39,317 nucleotides of DNA, taken from NCBI GenBank assembly GCA_016208495.1, contig JACQXX010000061.1:1-39317 (forward strand), written 5' to 3'. The translations under genes were made by a program, and so were the position numbers. Positions within the stretch are counted from its first letter, which is position 1. Each line of letters starts with the position of its first letter. The DNA comes from Acidobacteriota bacterium (lineage in GTDB: Bacteria > Acidobacteriota > Blastocatellia > Chloracidobacteriales > Chloracidobacteriaceae). The notes below the pieces were generated by a model. It saw only the letters and a program-made list of their open reading frames with translations, was not told the origin of the DNA and ran no database searches. Below are positions 1 to 8,127 of this stretch, in pieces.

Positions 1-81
1 AAATTCCTCCGGCAGTAAGCTTGTCCAATCCAATACCTTGATTGGGTTCTTCTTGATTTCGCTGTATCTTAAGTTTCCCAT
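1..81 (-). CDS. DDE transposase, N-terminal fragment (cut by window edge)
   Basis: This reading frame starts at an ATG (79-81, minus strand) and stays open to the window edge, giving 27 residues that begin MGNLRYSEIKKNPIKVLDW and continue TSLLPEEF. A strong ribosome binding site (AAGGAGG) lies a few bases upstream. The pattern 'KNPIKVLDWTSL..EEF' resembles the start of transposases with an N-terminal helix-turn-helix and a DDE_Tnp_4 domain, where a 'LTSLTxEEF' segment opens the HTH region. The catalytic domain lies outside the window, so activity and the exact IS family cannot be judged. The assignment rests on pattern memory over a short stretch. Confidence 0.6.
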   Translation of the reverse strand, partial: MGNLRYSEIKKNPIKVLDWTSLLPEEF

Positions 82-309
82 CTTTGAGCCTCCTTTTTAA
101 AGAAGGATCAGTATATCATAAATCGTAATAACCTTTATTGCATTTTCTGGAAGACCGAGAAAAGCTTTTTTTAAAAAGGAATAGCTTCAATAAATATTTG
201 GGAAAACCAATTATATTTTTCCTGATCCGTTTATGCTATTTCCGGGAGAAAGTAACAATAGGCACAAGTTAGGCAAATACAAAAAGGACCTGACGAGTGC
301 AGATCCAAC

Positions 310-335
310 CCGCCTGAAGGCGGAACTCTAAACTT
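310..335. repeat. REP-like hairpin repeat, copy 1
   Basis: A 26 bp sequence containing the short palindrome CCGCCT-GAAGGCGG followed by ACTCT and AACTT recurs at 31513-31538 with three differences, all transitions. Both copies lie outside genes. This looks like a small dispersed palindromic (REP-type) repeat. It has no T-tract, so it is not a convincing terminator. Confidence 0.5.
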
Positions 336-341
336 GACCAC

Positions 342-386
342 TCATTTTGGTTCTTCAATCAGTTCCCGTGACCAGAATACAAGTCT
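342..386 (-). pseudogene. Duplicated 3'-terminal fragment of the DinB gene
   Basis: Read on the minus strand this piece encodes LVFWSRELIEEP followed by Lys and a TGA stop. The same twelve residues occur near the C-terminus of the DinB protein at 985-1500. The DNA match covers 349-383 against 1004-1038 with about four differences. Only the last part of the gene is present, so it is a remnant or a repeat duplicate. It sits directly beyond the Uma2 stop codon, so Uma2 is flanked by two direct copies of the DinB 3' end. Confidence 0.65.
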
Positions 387-390
387 CTTA

Positions 391-981
391 TTAATTGAAA
401 AATTCGGTCGTGGGTTCAACCTTCGAATAAACATCCTCAAGTTTCAGTTCACAGTTGATGGCCCCGATGGTGATGACGTCGCCGGCTTCGTGGCTTTCGG
501 AGTAGGTCCAAAATTTGCTGTCAGCCTGCCGGGCGTACTGTTCGACGCGTTGAGCATTTTGCGCCACCAGCACATAAGTCTGTAACGAAGCGATCTTTTG
601 GTACTGCTCAAACTTTCTACCGCGATCATAGGCTTCGGTTGAATCAGAGAGAACTTCGATAATCACCAGCGGGTTGAGCAGGGTGTCTTCTGTGTCGTCA
701 AGAAACTGCTCTGTTCCACACGTGATCACAATGTCTGGATAGGTGTAGAGTCCTGCATTCGGAATTAATATCCGCATGTCGTTGGAATACACGTTACAGG
801 GCCGATCCCGCAACTGTTGATCAAGCCTGGCCACCAGATTTGTTACGATTCGGTTATGATGGCGGCTGGTACCTGCCATCGCAAACATCTCGCCTCGATA
901 AAATTCACTTCTGAACTCAGCCCGACGCTCAATGGCAAGGTATTCGGCTTCGGTCAGTTGGTGTTTGGGGGTTGATGACAT
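391..981 (-). CDS. Uma2-family (DUF820) putative restriction endonuclease-fold protein
   Basis: This 196-residue protein has the hallmarks of the Uma2/DUF820 family, which adopts a PD-(D/E)XK nuclease fold. Visible motifs are an N-terminal 'LTEAEYLAIER' and 'EFYRGEMF', the central 'YPDIVI' supplying the putative catalytic Asp, 'VIIEVLSDSTEAYDRGRKF' supplying the Glu, and the downstream 'FEQYQ' and 'YVLVAQ'. The length is normal for the family. Uma2 genes are very common in cyanobacteria, Chloroflexi and acidobacteria and are usually solitary; their biological role is not established. The start lies only three bases beyond the DinB stop, so the two are probably co-transcribed and translationally coupled. 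The gene lies between two direct copies of the DinB 3' end, which suggests insertion or local duplication. Confidence 0.9.
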   Translation of the reverse strand: MSSTPKHQLTEAEYLAIERRAEFRSEFYRGEMFAMAGTSRHHNRIVTNLVARLDQQLRDRPCNVYSNDMRILIPNAGLYTYPDIVITCGTEQFLDDTEDTLLNPLVIIEVLSDSTEAYDRGRKFEQYQKIASLQTYVLVAQNAQRVEQYARQADSKFWTYSESHEAGDVITIGAINCELKLEDVYSKVEPTTEFFN

Positions 982-984
982 AGT

Positions 985-1500
985 TCAACTTCCGAGGGTG
1001 TCAGGTTCTTCAATCAGTTCGCGTGACCAGAACACCAGATCCGTCACCGCCGGCGTGCCGCCAATCGCTTTGATCCGCGAGGCAATCTGGCCCCGGTGAT
1101 ACCACGAATGCCCAAAAAGCTGCGCCAGGATGTCTTCGACCGTATTCCGGAAGCGTTTGCCGTCCAAACTCTGGTATTCAAAGGTCTTCACCAGGTCGTC
1201 ATCGGTTACTGAGTTCAGGTAATCAGACCACGCCGCGTGCATGGCTTCGAACTGGGCGGGAAGTTCGTCAAGCGTCACGGTTTTGGGGACAACCACGGGC
1301 TTTTCGGCAAGTCCTCCCAGCCGATAGAGCCACAGTCTCCGGGCAAAAACCATGTGCCCCATCAGGTTCAGCGCCTGTTGAAACGCTTCAGCCGAGCGCG
1401 ATGCCGCCGGAACGGTTTCAAGCGAAGCCAGCACGCGGGTGTGGCTGTCCTGTTCATACTCAAACCAGCGGCGAAAGTGGGAAATCAAAATTTCGGTCAT
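985..1500 (-). CDS. DinB-family (DinB/YfiT-like four-helix) protein
   Basis: The 171-residue protein fits the DinB/YfiT superfamily of metal-dependent four-helix-bundle proteins. The diagnostic C-terminal part 'LAQLFGHSWYHRGQIASRI' carries two histidines four residues apart, and an earlier 'LNLMGHMVFARRLWL' supplies the likely third metal ligand. Family members include thiol-dependent transferases such as bacillithiol transferases and many uncharacterised damage-induced proteins, so the reaction here is unknown. It appears cytoplasmic, with no signal peptide. It lies upstream of Uma2 with a 3-base gap. No strong ribosome binding site is visible before the ATG. A fragment identical in protein to its C-terminal region is found at 342-386. 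Confidence 0.85.
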   Translation of the reverse strand: MTEILISHFRRWFEYEQDSHTRVLASLETVPAASRSAEAFQQALNLMGHMVFARRLWLYRLGGLAEKPVVVPKTVTLDELPAQFEAMHAAWSDYLNSVTDDDLVKTFEYQSLDGKRFRNTVEDILAQLFGHSWYHRGQIASRIKAIGGTPAVTDLVFWSRELIEEPDTLGS

Positions 1501-1640
1501 ACATTCGATTTGGAGGATTGGTGTTTGATAACTGTCCGGTGGCTGAATCTACCATGGTTTCCTATTGTCAAGGCAACCCAATCAGGTCTTAGAGACTGTT
1601 TGGAAATTCAGGATTTCAGTCAGCGAGGCTGGCCCCAGGC

Positions 1641-2948
1641 TCATTTCTTTGAGATAAATTCAGTGGTTTTGAGCGCCGCATCTTTGGCACTCGCCACACT
1701 GGCATCAACCAGCAGTCCTTCCGAACCGACCCAATCTCCGGCCAGAAACAATCCTGGAATCTCTGAAACCACTGTTTGGGGGCGATCCCCAAGTCCCAAA
1801 CTGGTTGGCCTTGGGTTGCTATTCGCGACGGTCATTTCTGGCAAAAATCGCTGGTGGACAATCACTTCGCGCCAGCCCGGCTGGACCAGATCCAACACGT
1901 GTTCCAGTTCGGCGCGCACTGTGGCGGATGAATCATTCGCATTGGTTGGAAGGTATTTGGCGACATGGATCAACCCTCCACCAACCGGACCCAGTTTGGC
2001 GGCTGCCGAATGAACCGAAAAATACCAGGGCTGGTCAATCCCCAACGCAAAATTGGTCTTAGGTTTTGGCACCCGGCTTAAAGCCAGATCAAGGCAGGCA
2101 ACTTTGATTGGCGTGATCTGTGCTGCCCAGCGGCCAAAGGCTGATTGATGACTGTCTTCGACCAGATCCAGTGCAACTTTCGGAGGTACTGCCAGAATCA
2201 CGGCGGCTGCCGAAAGCCGTTCACCGTTGACCAGTCGAACCCCACAAACGGTCCCCTGTTCACCACGGATAACAGATTGCACCTGAGCACTGGTGCGAAT
2301 TTCAACTCCGGCCTGGGTCGCCATTTCACACAGGCGGTTGACCATTGATTGCCAGCCGTTGTGCAAATACAAGACGTTTTGTTTTACGCCCTGTTTCATT
2401 TGGGCCAGGGCCACTCCGGCACTGGTTTGCTCTGGAGCATTGGAATAGGTCGAGAGTCGCAGTAGTGCCTTGAGATATTCGCGCATAGTGGCGTGTTTGA
2501 AATGCTGATCAACCCAGGTTTGAATCGAGGTTCCCATCAGCCGTTTGGTGTTGATTCGTTCCAATCCGGCCAGAAATCGAATGGCTTCAAACTTTTCTGG
2601 CAGGCTCAGCATTCCGGTTGTGAACATTGACACCGGGCTGGCTGGAAGTTGAAAAACCTGGTCTTTCAAAATTGCAACTGACCCGGCGTAAGCTGGAATT
2701 CCACCCTCAAGCGGGACGCCAAGTTCAGTCAGAATGCGAAAGGCTGCTCCGCCGAGGCCCACCGCGTGTGGTCCAATATTCAAAGAGAAGCCATGTTTGG
2801 TTTGGGTTTGAGCCAGTCCGCCAGGATGTTGCGACCGTTCGAGCACAATCACTTTTTGATTCTGACGGGCCAAAAAAACGGCGGCGGTCAATCCGGCCAT
2901 GCCTCCGCCAACCACGATGATTGATTGATCTGAATTTGAATGTGTCAC
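1641..2948 (-). CDS. FAD-dependent oxidoreductase (phytoene desaturase / amine oxidase-like)
   Basis: The 435-residue protein opens with a dinucleotide-binding Rossmann motif (IIVVGGGMAGLTAAVFLA), followed by 'VIVLERSQHPGGLAQT', the usual extension in amine-oxidase and phytoene-desaturase-type flavoproteins. The C-terminal 'GLFLAGDWVGSEGLLVDASV' is the second FAD-contacting motif of the same superfamily. The substrate cannot be deduced; carotenoid or other isoprenoid desaturation and amine oxidation are both possible, and no pathway partners are adjacent. The start is a GTG at 2946-2948, with GAGG about eight bases upstream; the ATG codons further in would cut into the FAD motif. The region just upstream of the gene is occupied by a ten-unit heptad array (2974-3046). 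Confidence 0.85.
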   Translation of the reverse strand: MTHSNSDQSIIVVGGGMAGLTAAVFLARQNQKVIVLERSQHPGGLAQTQTKHGFSLNIGPHAVGLGGAAFRILTELGVPLEGGIPAYAGSVAILKDQVFQLPASPVSMFTTGMLSLPEKFEAIRFLAGLERINTKRLMGTSIQTWVDQHFKHATMREYLKALLRLSTYSNAPEQTSAGVALAQMKQGVKQNVLYLHNGWQSMVNRLCEMATQAGVEIRTSAQVQSVIRGEQGTVCGVRLVNGERLSAAAVILAVPPKVALDLVEDSHQSAFGRWAAQITPIKVACLDLALSRVPKPKTNFALGIDQPWYFSVHSAAAKLGPVGGGLIHVAKYLPTNANDSSATVRAELEHVLDLVQPGWREVIVHQRFLPEMTVANSNPRPTSLGLGDRPQTVVSEIPGLFLAGDWVGSEGLLVDASVASAKDAALKTTEFISKK

Positions 2949-2973
2949 AGGGCAACCTCATTTCAATTATTTA

Positions 2974-3046
2974 GGGTTCGGGGTTCGGGGTTCGGGGTTC
3001 GGGGTTCGGGGTTCGGGGTTCGGGGTTCGGGGTTCGGGGTTCGGGG
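2974..3046. repeat. Heptanucleotide tandem array (GGGTTCG)n
   Basis: Ten near-perfect consecutive 7 bp units (GGGTTCG) run from 2974 to 3046, with TTC recurring every seven bases. The array lies between the oxidoreductase start and the terminator of the calcium ATPase. Since 7 is not a multiple of 3, every frame reads the same stop-free seven-residue cycle (GSGFGVR), which makes a spurious open frame here. Related arrays occur inside the NRPS gene and near 37154. Heptanucleotide short tandemly repeated repetitive (STRR) sequences are known in cyanobacteria and are the closest named precedent. Confidence 0.95.
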
Positions 3047-3133
3047 TTTTCGAAGCCAGGCATCAGGCTTTCTTCATTCTTCCCTGGACACGATTGAGCC
3101 ATTCAAAAGGTTACAGCCGGTGAAAAAATTCAG

Positions 3134-3166
3134 AAAAAAAGAGGGACGCCGTTTCCAGCGTCCCTC
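3134..3166 (-). terminator. Rho-independent terminator of the calcium ATPase gene
   Basis: A perfect 9 bp stem (GAGGGACGC at 3141-3149 pairing with GCGTCCCTC at 3158-3166) with an 8-base loop is followed on the minus strand by a run of seven T (3134-3140). It begins about 35 bases past the ATPase stop codon and has the right orientation to end that transcript. No other terminator in the window is as clear. Confidence 0.85.
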
Positions 3167-3200
3167 TTCTTCAGCCTGATTTCTTCAGCCTGACGGTTTC

Positions 3201-6149
3201 TCAAGCAGGTTTTTCCTTTGACCGACGGATAAACCGGATGATCTCACCCACCCACAACACAACCGATGTGGAGCCGATAATGATGGCCCAGTGATCAGCC
3301 CGGAGTGGTGTCGTGTTAAAAACGTCTCCGCCAATTTGGACCATGATGATCTGGCCGATCAAAATTGACCCGGCGATCAAGAGGAATGACCTGTTTTCAG
3401 CCAGGTTGTGAAAAGTCGAGAAGTTATGACCTAAACATTTGGCGTTAAACAGGTTCCAGAATTGAAGAAACACAAACACCGAGAAAAACACCGACAGTTT
3501 GTAGCGGTCGTTGTCAATTGGTCCTCCTTGTTGGAGGTAGATCAGGAAGCCAACCAGAAAGACCAGAAAGAACCCGCCGACGCCAAAAATGGACCTCGCC
3601 ATGGCCGGCGTGACGATAAAAGCGTCCGCTTTGCGGGGAGGCCGGTTCATCACACTTTGATGAGGTGGTTCGGTGGCCAGTGCCAGTGCGGCAAAGGTAT
3701 CCATAATCAGGTTGACCCACAGCATCTGGGTAACCGTGAGCGGCAATTTGACGCCGATGAACGGTCCCAAGAGTGCCACGCCGAGCGCCACGACGTTGAT
3801 CGTCAACTGAAACAGGATGAATCGTTGAATGTTTTCATAGAGCGAGCGTCCCCACATCACGGCATTGACGATACTTCGGAATGAATCGTCAAGCAGGATG
3901 ATATCGCTGGCTTCTTTGGCTACGGCTGTTCCGGCTTTTCCCATCGCCAACCCGACGTTGGCATAGTTGAGCGCCGGAGCGTCATTGGTCCCGTCCCCTG
4001 TTACTGCCACCACATTGCCGTCTTCTTGCAGGAGTTTTACCATCCGCAGTTTGTCAAGTGGACGTGCTCGGGAGAGAACTTTGAGTGTGCGCAGTGATTT
4101 TTTCGCTTCTTCGTCGCTCAATTTACCAAACTCGGGGCCCGTCAGCAGGTGATCATCGGTATCAGTTGAATCCCACAGACCAATCTGGCGGGCAATTTCC
4201 TTGGCGGTTTCTTTGTTGTCGCCGGTGACGATTTTGACACCGATTTGAGCCACCCGGCACGCGGCAATGGCTGGCGGAACTTCGGGACGAATTGGGTCGG
4301 CAATGGCTGCAAATCCCAACCAAACCATATTGCGAGCAACATTTTCGATTTTATCTTCTGGATCTTTTGGCGGAGATTCGAGGTAGGCAAACCCAAGGGT
4401 GCGCATGCCGCGAGCCTGATAATCCTTTAACTCTTTGTGAATAGTGGTTTTTTCAGCTTCAGTCAGCGGTTGCAGCCCCTGAGCGGTCAGCATCTGGCTA
4501 CAACGATCCATTACAATTTCCGGAGCGCCTTTGATATGCAGGATTTGCTTACCGCTAAATGACGTTCCGAGCGTGCCCATGAATTTGCGTTCGGTCGAAA
4601 ATGTCAATTGATGGTCAATTGGAAACTGGGCCCGTTTTTCATTGTAATCAACCCCGGCTTCATCAACCCACAGAAGCAACGCCCCTTCGGTCGGATTCCC
4701 AAGCGCTTTGGGTTTTTCACCTGGTTTTTTGCTCAAATTGGCCGTGGAGTTGACCGAAATTGATTCCGCGATCAGTTTTTCCAAATCAGTGGAAAGTGAA
4801 CTCGACAGGAGTTTGTTTGAAAAGGCGGGGAAGCGCATTTCAAACACGCGCATTTCATTCATGGTGAGCGTTCCGGTCTTATCAGAACAAATCACCGTTG
4901 CGGCACCAATCGTTTCACAGGCGTGCATCCGGCGCACCAGATTATTTTCACGAGTCATCTTCTTCATGCTGTAGGCCAGACTGAGCGTCACGCTCATCGC
5001 CAGACCTTCGGGCACCGCCACCACGATGATGGTCACGGCAATCATGAAGTATTTGATCAGCTCTTTGGTGACGTGGGGTTCAAACCACAGTTTCGGATCC
5101 TGCGGGATGAGATTGGCCCCAAAGGCAATTCCGGCCACCACGGCAAAAAACAAAATTCCGCCGCCAACCGTTTTGGCCCAGCCGCCAATGCCTTCATCTT
5201 CAAGCCATTCCGGAGCTTCGGCTTCGCTGCCGGCCAGTTCCAACCCGTCATAAAAAATCGGCAGCCAAACCTTTGCCAGGGCAATGAGCACCGCCACGAC
5301 CAGGATGCCCATAAATATCCATTGATTTTGGGCCAGTTTCAGATCGCCGGTGATGACCCCGCGTGCGGTCAACGCGGTATAGGTCAGCGCGGCAATGCCA
5401 AACCCAACGACGCCGATGACCTTGCTCAACCCTTCAAGTTGTCTATTGAGTGGGGTTTCTTCACCGGTTTCTTCGGCGGCAGCCCGTGCGGTCTGGCCGA
5501 TTTCGGTGCCGTCACCCACGGCTGCAATTTCGACGATGCCGTGTCCATCCGAAGCAAAAGTCCCGCGCAGGACTTTATCGCGTGGATAGGCGCCTTCGTG
5601 GTGGCTGGTATATTTGACCAGATCTTCAGTCGCGACTTTTGAAGCCGGGACCGATTCCCCAGTCAATCGTGATTCATCAATTTGGAGCGAAACGGCTTCA
5701 ATCAACCGCCCGTCAGCCGGGGTTTCTTCACCGGCTTCGAGCAGGACCAGATCCCCAACCACAATTTCCTTGCGGGGAACGGTTGTGTACGCCCCATCCC
5801 GGATAACCTTGACCGGAACGTCATCGCTGACCTGATTGAGGATGTCAAATTCCTTGTTGGCCTGATATTCATTGAGGAAGGCCAGGACGGTGGCGAGCAA
5901 AATGGCCACCACGATGCCAATGCCTTCCAGGTATTCACCCTCGGCAATTCCAACACCGATGGCGATGACCGCCGCAATGATAAGGATGCGGATCACTGGA
6001 TCATCAAACTTTTCCAAAAAAAGTTTCCACCACGGATCACGCTCAGGTGGAGTCAGTACGTTAATGCCGTGTTTCTGCCGGCTGGCTTCAACCTCGGCAG
6101 AAGTCAGTCCTCGATATCCTGTGCTTCGTGCGGTTGTTGTTTCACTCAT
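3201..6149 (-). CDS. Calcium-translocating P-type ATPase, PMCA-type
   Basis: A P-type ATPase of about 982 residues. The phosphorylation motif ICSDKTGTLTMNEM puts the acceptor Asp near residue 423. Also visible are the actuator TGES loop, the hinge 'TGDGTNDAPALNYANVGLAM', the membrane motif 'VAVPEGLAMSV' and the late helix 'MLWVNLIMDTFAALALATEPP'. PEGL and WVNLIMDT are typical of plasma-membrane-type calcium pumps (P2B), so the probable role is ATP-driven Ca2+ export from the cytoplasm. I chose the ATG at 6147-6149 because AGGAAAA precedes it at good spacing and the protein then opens in the usual way; an upstream start at 6278 would add 43 atypical residues. Unusually, the region between helices 3 and 4 holds about 90 extra residues with an acidic loop and probably two extra hydrophobic segments. 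The gene is divergent from the sensor kinase at 6344. Confidence 0.93.
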   Translation of the reverse strand: MSETTTARSTGYRGLTSAEVEASRQKHGINVLTPPERDPWWKLFLEKFDDPVIRILIIAAVIAIGVGIAEGEYLEGIGIVVAILLATVLAFLNEYQANKEFDILNQVSDDVPVKVIRDGAYTTVPRKEIVVGDLVLLEAGEETPADGRLIEAVSLQIDESRLTGESVPASKVATEDLVKYTSHHEGAYPRDKVLRGTFASDGHGIVEIAAVGDGTEIGQTARAAAEETGEETPLNRQLEGLSKVIGVVGFGIAALTYTALTARGVITGDLKLAQNQWIFMGILVVAVLIALAKVWLPIFYDGLELAGSEAEAPEWLEDEGIGGWAKTVGGGILFFAVVAGIAFGANLIPQDPKLWFEPHVTKELIKYFMIAVTIIVVAVPEGLAMSVTLSLAYSMKKMTRENNLVRRMHACETIGAATVICSDKTGTLTMNEMRVFEMRFPAFSNKLLSSSLSTDLEKLIAESISVNSTANLSKKPGEKPKALGNPTEGALLLWVDEAGVDYNEKRAQFPIDHQLTFSTERKFMGTLGTSFSGKQILHIKGAPEIVMDRCSQMLTAQGLQPLTEAEKTTIHKELKDYQARGMRTLGFAYLESPPKDPEDKIENVARNMVWLGFAAIADPIRPEVPPAIAACRVAQIGVKIVTGDNKETAKEIARQIGLWDSTDTDDHLLTGPEFGKLSDEEAKKSLRTLKVLSRARPLDKLRMVKLLQEDGNVVAVTGDGTNDAPALNYANVGLAMGKAGTAVAKEASDIILLDDSFRSIVNAVMWGRSLYENIQRFILFQLTINVVALGVALLGPFIGVKLPLTVTQMLWVNLIMDTFAALALATEPPHQSVMNRPPRKADAFIVTPAMARSIFGVGGFFLVFLVGFLIYLQQGGPIDNDRYKLSVFFSVFVFLQFWNLFNAKCLGHNFSTFHNLAENRSFLLIAGSILIGQIIMVQIGGDVFNTTPLRADHWAIIIGSTSVVLWVGEIIRFIRRSKEKPA

Positions 6150-6343
6150 AGTTTTCCTAAATGTGGAGCTCAAGATGGTTCGTTCAAGTTGGGTATTGTA
6201 TTGAAATGGGAGGAGATTGCGACCCAGGGTTGCAATTGGGGCCGCAAAACGAACAAACTCTGCCTGTTTTATGCTCAATTTTCCGAGAATTCCTGGCCTG
6301 TTGGTTACCTCTGCTCTTCATTTTTTAAGGAGAATTTTCATTT

Positions 6344-7552
6344 ATGGAATCCGTTGGCACGCCTTCAAAACGGGCTGGAGCTAAACGTAAGTCCAATAAA
6401 ATCAAGCCGTTTGCTGCTTCTGATACAACGTTTATGGAGTTGTTTGAATTAGCACCGGATGCAATTTTGATTGTCAACGATCAGGGCCAAATCGTCCTGG
6501 TCAATTCACAGACGGAAAAACTGTTTGGGTATACTCGTGAAGAACTGGTTGGAAAAACGATTGAATTGCTGGTGGCTGACAGGTATCGCACAAATCACCT
6601 GGGGCACCGGGAACGATATTCAGCCAACCCCCATACCCGCCCGATGGGAAGTGGCCGGGATTTGCTGGCGCGAAGAAAAGATGGAACTGAATTCCCGGTT
6701 GAAATTAGTTTAAGTCCACTCAGAGCCCAAGATGGAATGTATGTGACGAGCATAATACGGGATATTTCAGAACGTAAAGAGGCTGAGCGGCAAATCCATA
6801 AGTTAAATCAAGAGCTTGAGCAGCGGGTGATCGAACGCACCGCTGAGCTGGCCCGCTCAAACGCTGAATTGGAACAGTTTGCTTACATTGCCTCGCATGA
6901 CCTTCAGGAACCATTGCGGATGGTCGCCAGTTATACCCAACTGCTGGCCAAACGGTATCGGGGCAAACTGGATCAAGATGCCGACGAATTTATCAATTTT
7001 GCTGTGGATGGCGCGGTGCGGATGCAAAAGCTCATCAATGACCTGCTGGCCTATTCACGAGTCAAAACACGCGGCAAAGAATTTACCGTAACCAATCTTG
7101 AGGAAGTCCTGGACCGGGTGCTGCTCAGTTTGCGGTTGCTCATTGAGGAAACCGAGGCGGAAATTACCCACGATCCGCTTCCAACCGTGATGGCCGATGC
7201 CTTGCAAATGGGACAGATTTTCCAAAATCTGATTGGGAATGCCCTCAAATTTCATGGCGAAAAGCCGCCCCGAATTCATATTTCCGCCCGTCAGGAAGGG
7301 AAAGAATGGATTTTTTCGTTCCGTGATTGGGGCATCGGGCTTGAACCACAATATGCTGAGAAAATTTTTGTTATTTTTCAACGCCTGCACAATACTGCTG
7401 AATACCCCGGCAGCGGAATCGGCCTGGCAATCTGCAAACGCATTGTCGAGCGCCACTGGGGACGCATCTGGGTGGAGTCAGAGTTTGGAAACGGTTCGAC
7501 CTTCTATTTCACGCTTCCCACTGATCCACAATCAGGGAAGGTGATTGCTTGA
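6344..7552 (+). CDS. PAS-domain sensor histidine kinase (phytochrome-kinase-like transmitter)
   Basis: The 402-residue protein has a PAS domain (about residues 28-145; 'LFELAPDAILIVNDQGQIV', then 'FPVEISLSPL' and a PAC tail 'IIRDISERKEAE'), a coiled-coil linker, a HisKA domain with the phospho-acceptor His at about 185 in 'ASHDLQEPLRM', and a HATPase_c domain ('NLIGNALKFH', 'DWGIGLEPQYAEKIF', 'GSGIGLAICKRIV'). The 'SHDLQEPLR' H-box is typical of bacteriophytochrome-type kinases. There are no membrane segments, so it should sense a cytoplasmic signal. AAGGAG precedes the ATG. The G1 box reads DWGIG rather than DNGIG, which still fits the DxGxG pattern. It is followed by an Rcp1-like receiver, its likely partner. 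Confidence 0.93.
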   Translation: MESVGTPSKRAGAKRKSNKIKPFAASDTTFMELFELAPDAILIVNDQGQIVLVNSQTEKLFGYTREELVGKTIELLVADRYRTNHLGHRERYSANPHTRPMGSGRDLLARRKDGTEFPVEISLSPLRAQDGMYVTSIIRDISERKEAERQIHKLNQELEQRVIERTAELARSNAELEQFAYIASHDLQEPLRMVASYTQLLAKRYRGKLDQDADEFINFAVDGAVRMQKLINDLLAYSRVKTRGKEFTVTNLEEVLDRVLLSLRLLIEETEAEITHDPLPTVMADALQMGQIFQNLIGNALKFHGEKPPRIHISARQEGKEWIFSFRDWGIGLEPQYAEKIFVIFQRLHNTAEYPGSGIGLAICKRIVERHWGRIWVESEFGNGSTFYFTLPTDPQSGKVIA

Positions 7553-7650
7553 AATTGGTAGTTAGAAAGTTATAGAAAAGAAGTAGCCGTTTTCCTTGCC
7601 CTTTTGCTGGCTGTATTTTGAAATCCGGAAGAAATAATAGCCTCAAACCT

Positions 7651-8115
7651 ATGGAGAACAATGAACATATGGAACACAGGGAATTTGGAAGACCAATTGA
7701 AATCCTGCTGGTCGAAGACAACCCAGGAGATGTCCGCCTCACACTCGAAGCCCTCAAGGAAGCCAAAGTCAAAAACACGTTGCGGGTCGCCCGCGATGGA
7801 GTTGAAGCCCTGGCCCTGCTCCGCCAGGAAGGACAATTTGCGAATGCCTGTATTCCTGACTTGATTTTGCTGGATCTCAATCTCCCCAAAAAAGACGGAC
7901 GAGAAGTCCTGGCGGAAATCAAAAAGGATAATCGGTTGCGAAGCATTCCGGTCGTGGTGTTAACCACCTCAGACGCCGAGCAGGATATTTTGAGAAGCTA
8001 TGACCTTCACGCCAATTGTTATGTCACAAAACCAGTTGACCTTGATCAATTTATTCAGGTCGTTGAATCAATTGAAGGGTTTTGGCTCAGTATTGTGAAA
8101 TTGCCGTCATTGTAA
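7651..8115 (+). CDS. Rcp1-like single-domain response regulator
   Basis: This stand-alone receiver of about 154 residues carries '[20 protein letters not shown]' (acidic pocket), the phospho-acceptor Asp in '[14 protein letters not shown]' (about residue 75 from this start), the conserved Thr in 'VVVLTTSD' and the Lys in 'CYVTKPVD'. The opening 'VEDNPGD' and the extended C-terminal helix are typical of Rcp1-type regulators paired with phytochrome-like kinases. With no output domain it probably acts as a phosphate shuttle or through protein contacts. The start is uncertain: ATG at 7651, ATG at 7669 (GGAG 12 bases upstream) and an upstream TTG at 7618 are all in frame. The next gene begins 12 bases after the stop. 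Confidence 0.92.
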   Translation: MENNEHMEHREFGRPIEILLVEDNPGDVRLTLEALKEAKVKNTLRVARDGVEALALLRQEGQFANACIPDLILLDLNLPKKDGREVLAEIKKDNRLRSIPVVVLTTSDAEQDILRSYDLHANCYVTKPVDLDQFIQVVESIEGFWLSIVKLPSL

Positions 8116-8127
8116 AGGGAGCGGTTT

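Larger units (their letters stand above)
82..390. other. AT-rich gene-free stretch next to the transposase
   Basis: No convincing gene is visible. Positions 95-290 are markedly AT-rich compared with the genes around and probably hold the upstream end of the insertion sequence starting at 81. The right part contains a small hairpin repeat (310-335) and a fragment matching the DinB 3' end (342-386), listed separately. I could not identify the terminal inverted repeat of the insertion sequence. Confidence 0.5.

Noticed and set aside
310-335. Terminator for the Uma2 transcript
   Set aside because: The small stem has no following T-run, and the same sequence recurs elsewhere as a repeat.
2940-3179. 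Open frame of about 79 residues with repeating GSGFGVR
   Set aside because: It is a translation of the 7 bp array; a stop-free heptad gives the same peptide cycle in every frame, and there is no ribosome binding site or conserved part.
4923-5642. Long plus-strand frame of 239 residues
   Set aside because: It is the antisense shadow of the calcium ATPase; composition (His/Gln/Asp-rich) follows from the opposite strand's codons.
6150-6278. N-terminal extension of the calcium ATPase by 43 residues
   Set aside because: The extension has no family resemblance, and the internal ATG at 6149 has a well-placed ribosome binding site.
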